A stretch of DNA of 64,000 nucleotides from Colocasia esculenta (lineage: Eukaryota; Streptophyta; Magnoliopsida; Alismatales; Araceae): NCBI GenBank assembly GCA_014218235.1, contig CM024753.1, forward strand, positions 8,179,146-8,243,145, written 5' to 3'. This document shows, in pieces, positions 46,501 through 58,500 of the stretch. Each line of letters starts with the position of its first letter. Position 1 is the first letter of the stretch. The translations under genes were made by a program, and so were the position numbers. The notes beneath the pieces are model-generated. The model was not told where the DNA came from and did not search any database. It worked only from the letters and a program-made list of their open reading frames with translations.

Positions 46501-49500
46501 TCGAGAAAATGGGGAGATTTATGACGATGTGGCACACAGGATTAAGCAGGCTGATTAAAATGGAGAAGTGCATCAAGAGTCCTCTGTGATTGTCGTATAC
46601 CAGTGAAACTTAAAGGAAAGTTTTATAGAAGGGCAGTGATGCCTGCTTTATTATATTGTACCGAGTGATGGACAGTGCGAAATGAACATATTAACAAAAT
46701 GTGTGTAGCAGAGATGACGATGTTGAGATGGATGTGGTAAGACTAAGAAAGATAAGATTAGGAATGAGCGTTTCTGTGAGGATTTGTGGATAACTCTAAT
46801 TGATAGAAAGGTTTAGGGTTTAGGGATAACTCTATTTTGAGAAGGGTGCGACCGGCTAGGACTTTCGCGGATGTGGTGAGAGGTACGGAGGTAAGGACGA
46901 ATAACCGGCTGCAAGGGAACAACAGTTGTGCTGAGGCAGGAGAGTTCCTAGTGGAAAATCTTACGAGGAGGGAAGGCTGGCTGCGCCGGAGTCTCTACGT
47001 TTCTGTCATACAAGGGTCGATGGAGGTGGAGGACCTTAGGAATAGGATAGAGGCTCTCTGGGGTGATAGCTGGGAAATCTCGAAGGTCTTCCCGCAAGCT
47101 TTTCTGGTGGTGGGGAGTGATGAGAAGAAGGTTGCGGCGACGGTGGAAATAGGGGTATTGGTGGTGGGTGATGCCTTGCTCCGAGTGAGAAGATGGGCTA
47201 AAGGGACTGGGACCTTCCCTAACCCAGGACTTCAGAGGATCCAGATGACTTTGGAAGGAGTTCCACTCCTGCTCTGTGACGAGGAAGGTATTGCCTTCTT
47301 AGTTCGGCCGTTCGGAGGCCTCATCCAGGGGAAGCCAGAGTTCACCCCGATGGGCTCGCGGACGGCTGTATCTGTCACCGTCTCGGCTCCATCAGAGTCT
47401 GCGATCCCGGCCGTGATCACCGCGGTGGTTGGCAGAGAGGTTGTCATCGTCCGGGTGTGGATCCTTCCAACGGCGCAGAACTAGTCTCAGCCGACGCACC
47501 TAGGGCTCCAAGGGGGGCGAAAGGTTGAAGAAGATGTACGGAGGGATCCGTTGGCGGGAAATCAATTTCAATATCGGATCCGGGTAGAGAATTGGATCAT
47601 GATTTTCGGGTGGGAGCCACCAGTCTCTGCCGCTTACAGGGGGACGATAGCAGCTCACCTGTTTCGGCGGGTGGGCGACTCGGGTATGCGCGGGAGACCC
47701 GTGACTTACCCGAATCCGCTAGAGGAGACACTATCAGTCCAGCTAGAACCGATACCTGTCTTCTTCCTCACTCGATAGCCCTGAAGCCTCGCGGGGACAG
47801 GGGCAGTAGTCCGACGGCCGCCTGCGAGCCCTGCGTCACTGGGAAGAAGGGAATGATGCTCGGAGGGGTGCCAGAAATGCTTAAAGACGCTGCGACTGCC
47901 CCGCTTTTCTCAGCGGCACGCTCCTCTATGCTGGGGGCCTACTATCCAGTTAGTTCTCATGATGAATCGGAAGTGGAGGGGATGCCCGATGGCATGGAGG
48001 GATGTAGAGCCCTCCGAAACGGCAAGGATGCTTCTGACTAGAGACTCTCTCTTGGACTTGATGCCTCGAAAAGGGCACTAGACCAGGTGCTGGAAGGAGC
48101 CACTCTCACAATGGTCCAGGACAAGGCAGCCGATAGCTTAATCTCTTTCGTTGAAGGCCTGGAAGATGAAGAGGTTGAAGCTGTGCAGATCTACAAGTCT
48201 TCTGAAGGGGGCCGAATACAATCCACTCCGAGACCTGGGGTGTTTTCTTCGGACAAGGATGTTGGAATTCCATACTTGTCTTGATAAGGAGGAGGGGAAA
48301 GAGCTGATGCGGGAAGTGTAGAGGATTACAGAGGAGCATTTCAAGGGATTGACTGATCAATTGGGGGTCTCTTATGATGGAGTGGAGAAGGGAATTAGAG
48401 GGGCTATTGTTATGATCCAGAAGAGGTGGCTGGCAGCATTAGGAAGGGAGGTGAAAAAGGATAAATCACAGAAAAGTCAAGAATAGAAGTCGAGGAGACA
48501 ATTTAGGAGAATGAAGGGGAAAGGAATACGGGAAGAGGGAGGGGGTGTTGTTTTAGTTGCATCATGAGAATCATCTCATGGAATGTTAGGGGTATTGGGG
48601 AGGGGAGCAAAGGTGGATGATAAAAGAAATGGTAAGGAATGGGAATGTTGATATACTGTGCTTACAGGAGACTAAGCTGGAAGTGGATGGGGAGACTGTC
48701 CTTCGGGAGATAGGGGGAGGAAGATTGTCCTAGGGGGTTTGGTCTCCAGCAGTAGGAAGGGCAGGGGGGATCATGATTCTGTGGAATCCTTTTGAAGTGG
48801 AGGAAGTGGTGGTAGACAGACTAATTGGAAGGTGGGCTATCAGTATTCATTTCCGATTAGTGTCACAGGGCTTTTCATGGGATTTTACCTCTGCCTATGG
48901 GCCCCAAACAAGGGAAGGGAAGAAGGAGGTTTGGGATCAGCTGTTGGGCAATTACCTAGCGTCGGGGCGACCTTGGTGTGTGGCGGGAGACTTTAATGCT
49001 GTTCTTCATGAGGATGAGAGGACTGGAAGTCAGATTCAAGTTGGAGAGACTGAGGACTTCCGTGATTTTATTCACCAGGCTGCTCTAATTGATGTCAGGC
49101 TGGCTAACTCTCAATTCACCTGGTCTAATATGAGGGGGGAGGTGTCTTGTTCCAGACTTGACAGGTTCCTCTTTTTCGCGATTGGGAGGAGTTTTTTCCT
49201 TTGGCAAAGGCTTATGCCCTCCCTCGGACAGTGTCAGATCATAAACCTATTTTTCTCAAAACAAGTTGTCAAGGGGGTACAAAGAGATTCAAGATGGAGA
49301 AGTTTTGGTTGAGGGATCTTGAGTTCTTGGTATTTTAAATCAAGCTTGGGCATATCAGGGTCACCAGGTAATGCGGTGATTTTATTCATCAATAAGCTGA
49401 CTAAGACTGCTCAAGCTTGTGGGAGTGGGGGCAAAGGAGGAGGCTACCTACAAAACAGGAAAAAGAAGCAATTTTGTGGCAGATTCAGGGGCTGGATCAG

Positions 49501-52500
49501 TTAGAGGAAGCTGGTCTCTTAGACGATCAAGATAGGAATCTCAGATCTGAGTTAAGGGACAAGTTTGATGAGATTTTAATCAGAGAGGAAATTTTTTGGA
49601 AGCAGAGATCGAGAGAGAGATGGATCAAAGAGGGGGACAATAATACCAAGTTTTTTCATAGAATAGCATCAGGTAGAAGGCGAAAAAACCACATACATAG
49701 TATTTCTTTGGGGGACAATGTTGTACAGAAGGAGGAGGACATCAGGATGGCAGCAAAGAATTTCTTTGCTGCTCTCTTTTCTGAAGAACAACAAATCAGG
49801 CCGGACTTTGAGGATGAGTTATTGCTGAGGCTTTCTGAAATCCAAATAAATGATTTGGTGATTCCTCTCAATATGGAAGAGCTCCGACATGCAGTGTTTT
49901 CTTTAGCTGGTGATAAGGCTCCAGGACCAGACGGATTTCCCATGTTCTTTTTCCAACATTGTTGGGAAATCATTAAGGGTGATCTTCTTAAGGTGGTAGT
50001 AGATTTTATGGAAGGCAAGGCTCATCTGAGAGGCATTAATAAAACCTTCTTAGTTCTTATTCCCAAGAAGCAGGGGGCCAATCTATTCTCTGACTTTCGG
50101 CCTATCTCCTTGCTGAATAGTGTGTTTAAAATTATCTCAAAGGTGTTGGCTTCCAGGCTGGTGAAAGTGATGGATAGTGTGGTGGATGTCTCTCAAGGGG
50201 TTTTTATTAAGGGTAGGCATATTCATGACAATTTTCTGGTTGCTCAAGAGAGCATTTTTGAATGGAGAAGGATGAGGAGAAGGGGCTTCATTCTGAAGCT
50301 TGACTTTGAGAAAGCCTATCATAGAGTGACTTGGGGATGCATCCTTAAAGTCCTTAGCAAAATGGGCTTCCATCATACGTGGATCGGTTGGATACGGGAT
50401 TGCATATCTTCAGCCTCTTTTAAAGTGTTGATTAATGGGCAACCCTCTCCCACATTCTTTAGTGGTAGAGGTCTTCGCTAGGAGATCCCCTTTTTCCACT
50501 CCTTTTTGTTTTGGTGGGTCAGATTTTTGGCAAAATATGGTCCAGAGCTGAGAGGGCGGGCATCATATCAGGTTTCCAATGGGAAATTCCGAAACCTCAA
50601 TCACTCATCTCCAATATGCTGATGATGCTATTGTGTTTATAGCAGGAGAGCGAAATCAGATTGTTGACATTAAATTGATGTTGGAAGTGATTCAGGATAT
50701 CACAGGCTTAAAGATTAATTTCAGTAAATGTCTGATGGCGGGTATCAACATGAGTGACGAGGAAACAGGGAGAGCAGCAACAGTTTTCGGTTGTCAGGCT
50801 GGTACTTTTCCTTTTACATACTTGGCCTCCCACTCTCTCCAGGACCAATTCGCTGTGCTGACTGGAAAGTCATCGTGAATAGATTTGAGAACAGGCTAGC
50901 AAGTTGGAAAGCAAGGGCCCTGTCAATGGGTGGCAGGTTGATACTTTGCGGAGCAGTCTTGGATAGCTTGCCTACATACTTTCTATCAATTTTCAGAATT
51001 CCAAAGACTGTGGCTCTCAGATTGCAATCTATTTAGGCCAAGTTTTTTTGGCATGAAAATGGGAAAGAGAGAGGTTGGCATGACATTCCTTGGGGAAGGA
51101 TATGCCTTCCCAAGGAGGCAGGGGGGGACTTGCAATCAGAGACATCACAACTTTCAATATGGCGCTGTTATGTAAATGGTGGTGGAGAATTAGAGTGGAC
51201 GAAGGGGGTTTGTGGCATGAAATAATCCAAAGTAGATATTTACGGTCCTCCAATGGGTGGGACTTGGAGTCCATTCCGCGCTACAGATGCTCATTAGTGT
51301 GGAAGGGTCTTCTGCATAGTTTGGGTTTCATCAAGGCGAGTGTGTGTATTTCATTGGGGGATGGGCAGAGAGCTCTTTCTGGTCTGACAGATGGTGTGGG
51401 GATTTGACTCTACATCATCTCTTCCCTGATTTATTTACCATTTCTTCTGCCTGATGGCCACTGTTGCTGATTGTTACGAGGAATCTCAAGTTGGGGGGAT
51501 TTGGGTGCCAACCTTTAGAAGGAATCTTTCCATGGAGGAAACTACTCATCTTCAGGAAATGTTCGACTTATTAACCCAGTTCAGGTTGACAGCAAACATG
51601 GCGGACCGGTGGACTTGGAGATGGGAGAAATCTGGATGTTTTTCAGTCAAATCAGCTTATCTCATGCTTATTGATGGGGGTTTGAGGCATGAAGGAATGG
51701 ATCAGATCTGGGCCACCAGGAGCCCCCTTAAGGTCAAGATTTTCTCTTGGAGGGTTTCACATGGTAGGTTGCCAACTTGTGATAAATTATCCAGGGTGTT
51801 CCCTAATATTCCAACTTTATGCAGTCTTTATGGGGTTGAGGAGGAGAGCTTGGACCATCTTCTAACAGCCTGCTCTTTCACTAAAATGATTTGGAATGAA
51901 ATTGGGCTCTGTATTCAGACTGTCATCCCATCTTTTACTGGTGCGAAGGAGTTAGTTTTGGGCTGGAACATGAATTTTCATTTGAAGGCTGATGGGGAGG
52001 TATGGTGGATCATTTTGCATGCCACTATCTGGGCCACATGGATTGAAAGAAACAACAGAATTTTCAGGAGAGAAGTTAGGACTGAAGAAACCATGTTACA
52101 AGGGATTAAGAGTAATGTTTTGACTTGGGCTAAATTATTAGGTCATTTTGAGAGTCCTCACTCTCCTCTCCTTTTGTTCTTGGGGAGGTGAGGTTGTTTA
52201 TTTTGGGTTGTCTAGCTGGTGAGTGGGCTTTTGTTTGGAGGTCTTTTTGTTGTTTGGCCTCTACTCTTGTACATTCTTCCTTTTTCAATATACTTTGTGG
52301 TACTATCCACATTTCAAAAAAAAACTCTAATTGATAGAAAAATGAGAGAAAATAGACTTAGGTGGTTTGGACACGTGTACCGTCACCCTAACTCGACGCG
52401 GGTTAAAAGATGTGACAAAATCTTAGTGGATGCCAGTAAAAGAGCTAGAGGAAGGCCTAAAATGAGATGGTGCGATGTTATTAGGAAGGATTTGGACTTC

Positions 52501-55500
52501 TTTAGTTTAAACACGACTATAGCACTTGATAGAAATCTTTGGCGAAAAATGATTCATGTAGCCGACCCCAAATAATGGGATAAGGCTTTGATGATGATGA
52601 TATATTGATGTAGTAATGTCTGGCCTACCTAAGGGAATGCATTGTTGACTGAATTCGACTGTTTTCTGGTGAGAGTCATAGTTGTTTTTAAGTCAAAGGA
52701 TTGCCTTCATGAGCCTTCAGAATTCCCCTTAGTCATTTTCTTTTATCTAACTTCTTCAAATGTCTTGTTGTTGCTATAGAAATATGGTATATTAATATAT
52801 CACTTCCACCAACTTGCCACTTGGTCTTCCTATGACTTATACCAGTTCTGAAGGGATTGGTAACAAGGATGGCAGTGTCGGTTTCGGTACAGGTTTTGGT
52901 CGGGTCCAAGATTGAAACGTTTCGGTTTCTCCCGGTTTTGGCGGGCCTTAAGAGGGGAATAAATGGCCGGTTTCAGTCGAAACCAATAAAAAAAAAACTA
53001 TTTTTTGGGTATCGGAGCTGCTACAGTGTTTTCGGCCAGTTTCGGGCTCGGACCGAAACTGCCAACCATGATCGGTAAAGATAGAATACAATGCACAAAT
53101 ACTGTAATCTATGTGTATCTGTGTCATAGGTAAAATAACTAGATTCTTTCTTGACTATTACAGGCAAGCCTAGACCACCTTTTGATGATCTGATACAAAG
53201 GCTTGTCCTTTCTTCCTCACTTGAGAAGCCAGCGGTGATTGTTTCTGTGGATATTCCCTCTGGGTGGCATGTTGAAGAAGGGGATATAGATGGTGAAGGG
53301 ATCAAACCTGATATGTTGGTAAGTTTTTGCTGGATATTGTGTTTACATTCGAGTATAAATTTGATACCATATTTTAACGTATTAGTAATTTGTATCTTCC
53401 TCAAAGCTAAATTCATCAAATTTTCCTAATGCATCTCTCGTTGATCTATATCTTATTCTCAAAATCCTTTCTTATTAATCCAGATGTAGTATTTCTAGGT
53501 GTCATTGACGGCTCCAAAGCTCTGTGCAAAGAAATTTAGTGGCCCTCACCATTTTCTGGGTGGTAGATTTGTCCCTCCACCCATTGCAGATAAGTTTGCC
53601 CTTCGGCTGCCACCATATCCTGGTGCATCCATGTGTGTAAGGATTGGCAAACATCTGCCTGTTGACGTGTCAGCTATGCGAGAAAACTACACTTCTCCAG
53701 AATTTCTTGAGGATCAAGCGATGGCTGATCCTATAGATCAGGTATGACATATTTACTAAGAGTGGTGGTTACATTATAAAAGCTTGTTAAACTTTTTATG
53801 TCTAACCACAAAACACAGTTCCATCAAATGCAAATATACCCTTACATCTTATTACCATTAGACTAGAGTATCATTCTCAGGGACTCATCAAAACAAATGT
53901 GTCCTTTGCAGTTCCGTGCGTGGTTTAATGATGCAGTTGCTGCTCGCTTGCGGGAACCAAATGCTATGGCCTTGTCAACTGCTGATAAGGAAGGGAAGCC
54001 GTACGTGTCTTGTAGTTGCGATTTTATTCTTGTGTTGCTCCAACTGTTGCTTATTCAACTTACCTTCTGACTCGTCATGTGACACTGCTAAGATAAATTT
54101 TTATCTAAGAAGGTAAAAGGTACTGACATAACATTTTATGCTCGAGTCAATTTCATATAAACCATCTGTACAGGCAAAATACGAAATATACTACTTTGGA
54201 TACGAAGTATCATATTCTGCCTTGTTACAAACATAGACACAAAAGTGCAGTTAAAGTTAATATCTATTCTTCAGTTTTAGAAAATACCAATAATATTTGC
54301 AAGATGGCAGAAATTTGATGGCTAACCAGTGGGAGAGGAAATGATGAAAATGCCTCTAATATTCATTTTTACCCATTATGAAGTGTGATTACATGCTTCG
54401 TCTCTCCCTAGCACTCTCTCCTCCTCCTGGTATTCTTCCTACTCCCTAGTGTTCCATAGGACAATGGTGCTTGGAGATTGCTGGTGAGAAAGTCTAAGGG
54501 ATCTTTGCATGTTGTACCTAACTAGGCTCTTCAAGCAAATGACATAACCGTCTTTCATACCTTCGTTAAGGCTTAAACAGATCTCGTTTGGTTAGGGAGA
54601 TGAAGGGTGACAAAAATGGCAATGGGGTATGCTCTTGCAAGGATGGCTAATATAATGTTGTGGAACGATGGTATATTTTTGATATTTTGCATATAGTGGT
54701 GATCTATATGAAGCTATCCCTTTATACTCCCTATCTGATATGACATGTTCTTTCTTTTGCAGCTCCTCACGGATGGTCTTACTAAAAGGTTTTGATGAAA
54801 ATGGCTTTGTGTGGTGAGTGACATCATACAATAGCTATTAATCTCTCCTACAATAAACAGATGATATAAATCCTTGCTTTATGTTCTGGGTTGATTCCTT
54901 TTGGAGATGCATGGATTATTACCAAGAAGTATGCAGCTCTTTTCCTTTGTATCTTACTTGTTCACTTATTCTTTGTGTTGTTTAGGTACACCAATTATGG
55001 AAGCAGAAAGGCCCATGATTTGTCTGAAAATCCTTGTGCATCACTTCTTTTCTATTGGGACAGTCTTAACCGCCAGGTGACACCCCTTGGATTACTGCAA
55101 CTTTCTGTGTGATCTTTCACCAGTATTTTTGGTTTATGTTAAATGCTGGCCATGGATAAGCCTTACATGATATGTCATCTTTCGAATGAATTACTTGTCC
55201 ATGTTCTTGTTGCCATGGAAGGCAAAATTGGCCGATCCTGGTCAGGATCAGCCGATTTCTGTCGGGATCGCCCAATGGCGATCCGATTCCAAGGGGATAA
55301 GGGTGGGAATTGGTGAAATTCCAGCCGGATAGGCTGGAATTGAGTGGGATTGTCTGGGATCGGTCGGGATTGGCTAGGATCAACTGGGATCGGCCGATAC
55401 GGCCAATCAAAATTTGAATTTCAAATTAGAACCAAATGTTCAAGAAGTGGGCCGGGATCGGCTGGGATCCGCAGGGATCGGTTGAGATCGGCCAGGGTCG

Positions 55501-58500
55501 GGATCGGTCGGGATTGGCTGGAATTGGCTGATCCTGCCCGATTTGGCTGATTTTCTGACTTCCTATGGATCGGCTGTTCGGATCTGATCAGACTCGGATC
55601 TGGCCGATTCTTCAGCCAATCTGAGTATGCCTTCCATGCCTGCCATATGATTGTGAGGTGTGGAGATGAAATTTCTATTTTTCAGCATCAACTAACTTTA
55701 TGGAAGATATGCACAATTGTTTATAGCATCGATCTGTGCTCCTTAGCTTTATGCAGAAGATTATTTTCAATTTAATTTTTTATTGCTTTTCCCTGTTTTA
55801 GTAGAATCTAGTTTGCTTTGAACTTGAGGAGCCTCTCCTCCCCTCTTTTTGATTGTACTACATGTCTTTTAATAAACAAAAATTGATATTGTAGTGTATG
55901 TTTTCCATATTTTGAGTTTAAGGTTTTCCATTTAATTCATACTAGTGAAGTTTTTTCTGGCTTAATTTTTTTTTAAGCTATAGCGTTCTTTTTTAATCTT
56001 TTAACTATTGGCAAACATAGTTTTTTACTTTCAATATTTACACATTTTCAATGTTTTCAAAGTAAACACATTGTTTACTTTGAATCATTGTGGTCTTGCA
56101 GTGGTGGTGCATTATGAGCTCTGTCAAAGGTCTGCCATGTTGCATCCTTGGACAGCCTTGCCAAGGAATGCCTTCTCCAAATCCTTGATTTGTGTAGGTT
56201 GATCTGTATTGCCTCAAAAGTATGGGGGCAACCGCAGAGCCCACTGCCTGGAAAACTGTCTTTGCCTTTTCCTTTATAGTGATGGATTGTGGTGCGGTGC
56301 TGTCAAATGGAGGAAAGGGTACAAGGGCAGAGATAATCTTTTGGTTGTGGGGTCAGAGAACAGCTTTAAAGTTTATTCAATGAGTTCTGATGAGGGTTAG
56401 TCTGAACTTTTTCTAATGGGCCATTTCTTTGTCCTGTCTTTTGGTCCAACTATTCCTTCAAATGAGAAGATCCTGCAAGTCTCAGTGCATGCGTTGTCTT
56501 TTCAGTCATTCTTGTCAGTCTTATCCTGACTCACCTTGTGCTGTCATTTTTTTTGATTGGCAGATTGATTTTTGGCATTTATGGCCATCACCACTGTTGT
56601 GGTGTGGCCAGGGCTTTTTATGCTTTGTCCTTTGCATGACCAGATAATGCTGCCATTTCTTGTCTATCACTGGATATTTTTAGGTTTAGTCAAGGGACAC
56701 ATGGAGGCTCTTCCTGTAGAATTAACCGAACTATTTCCTGCTTCAAGTCAAAAGTGCTGTATTTGGAGTTTTCTTGCTTTGAGTTGGAAGTGTCAGAGTT
56801 CTATTGTTCCTTGTAAAGATTTGATTGACTTTGTGGAGATCCACCATTTGTTGTGTAATTCAATGATTTCAATCTGTGAGAGCCCATCATTTTTTTTTCA
56901 TTAATTGGATCTGTGAAGGTTTACTATTTATTGCTTAAGCTGGACAGCTTCCACCTGATCTTGGTGAATCTTGGCATTTTCTTTTTCTGCTGAGCAACCT
57001 TTAAATGACAGTGGTGCAGGTTAGCATTTTCATTTATAATCATCTAAATGGGATGGGGCATGAAACAAGTTGGATTGAGGCTTTAGTTGGTCAGGGTGCC
57101 ACCTTCATCACTAATGAAGGAAAACCCCGCACATGTAATGTGACTGGAGGAATGTTGGTTGCCTTGTACCATCTATTTTGTTCCTTGTCATCTAACATCT
57201 CTGCTTTATTAAGATTTGTTTTTATGCTATGCCTGTGTCCTGTTTTAAAATATTTGTCATGCCTGGCTTGTGTGTCATGGTCAAGAGGTGATCATTTCTG
57301 ATCTCAGAGGACCTTGAGGAGATGCTTTTCCTTGTCATTTACTTTCCTCAAATTTTCCTTTTACTAGTGCACCATGGCATTTCTGGATCTTCCTTTGAAT
57401 TTGATCGGGGGATCCTTTTAGGTCGAAGATGGTTGGTGTGACCTCCTAGGACAATAGCTGACTGTATGGTCTATATGGTCATCTCTTCATATATAGCCTC
57501 TTGTACTGGAAAAGGATGCACTGTTATACTTGTACATCCTCTTATTAATGTTGTCCTTTATATTTATGATAATGCTGCATGATTCTGACATTATCTGGGA
57601 GAAGGATTCTGCTGCAAAGTCTAAACATGTAAGTGATAAGCATATTCTGCTGTACATGTGAATGATACTACCCGTATATGTGGCGCAACAATTGCTTACA
57701 AGTGGATATAACCCCTAATCATGCATCCTCTTGTAACAATCCCTTGTTTGCTGTTATGGAGATGTAGATGTATACAGTACCAACCACCTTTCTGAATAGA
57801 GATTCTGTTGCAATATTTGTTTCTGTTGTATGGTTGGTATGTAGATAAAGTTTCTGCTTGTTTCCATAATTTTATAGGTGAGGATAGAAGGCACTGTTAC
57901 AAAAGTTTCTGAAGAGGAATCTGAGAGATACTTCCACAGTCGTCCTCATGGAAGCCAGCTAGGAGCAATAGTTAGTAAGCAGGTAATTATTTTGCATGTG
58001 TCTGGAAATGTAAAATGAGGTATGCTCCTAGTATGCAGTGGAAACTTATTTAGATCTGTTTTGCCTTTCCTCAGAGCAATATTGTTGCCGGAAGGCATGT
58101 ACTTCATCAGGCATATGTGGAGCTGCAAGAGAAATATCCTGAAGGGTTAGTTTATTGTCTGGATACTTTTTATTGGAGTTGAAGATTCTTCATGACATTA
58201 TAGAATGTTTGTCTGGATTCTTTCTCGACTGCATTCGTATTTTTTCTTAGGTTCAGGAACACCCTGGTTTATAAAATTGTAAGCCTTGCATGCTCCTTTC
58301 CTATGTTGGTTGAGGGGGGACCGTGGCTCATGGTAAAATTCTGGAAAGTTAGAGTGCATAATGGGACTTGTATCAAAAACACTTTCCGGTGTTTACAATC
58401 ATGTCCCAAAGAAATATATCTCCTGGATTTGTTACACTTCAACATTTTTGTTATCAACTAGGGAAGCTGAGCTCCTGATATTGTTTCTGAAGAAGAGAAG

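Larger units (their letters stand above)
46810..52323 (+). mobile_element. Full-length-size L1 LINE (5.5 kb)
   Basis: A perfect 17-bp duplication, ACTCTAATTGATAGAAA, lies at 46793-46809 and 52324-52340, splitting the RTE coding region. The 5' end is GGTTTAGGGTTTAGGG. ORF1 and ORF2 follow in order, and the 3' end is a short UTR (CTTGTACATTC...GGTACTATCCACATTTC) plus an A-run. Its size and duplication are those of an intact insertion, younger than the RTE. ORF2 carries several frame breaks, so it is no longer active. It lies in the sense orientation of PPOX1. Confidence 0.93.
40703..52600 (+). mobile_element. RTE-type LINE in PPOX1 intron 5, holding two later insertions
   Basis: Direct repeats TATATTGATGCAGTAAT (40686-40702) and TATATTGATGTAGTAAT (52601-52617) flank it, 16 of 17 identical. 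The 3' end is the RTE-type GGATAAGGCTTTGATGATGATG. Endonuclease tail and reverse transcriptase pieces lie at about 41270-42640 (IKWLTKLFNKNLKERRMPEEW, DIQNCNNYRGIK). They resume at 46203-46809 (LVIHEVTKQLHDDIP, MLFADDIVLIDESIDGLN) and end at 52341-52575 (RLRWFGHVYRHP, ARGRPKMRWCDVIRKDL). The part up to about 41260 is reversed endonuclease sequence, as produced by twin priming. Minus the two insertions it is about 2.8 kb. Stops and indels make it inactive. Confidence 0.85.

Noticed and set aside
56008..57301. Several short frames in PPOX1 intron 10 as a nested gene
   Set aside because: No recognisable motif, and frames change every 200-300 bp as expected by chance.
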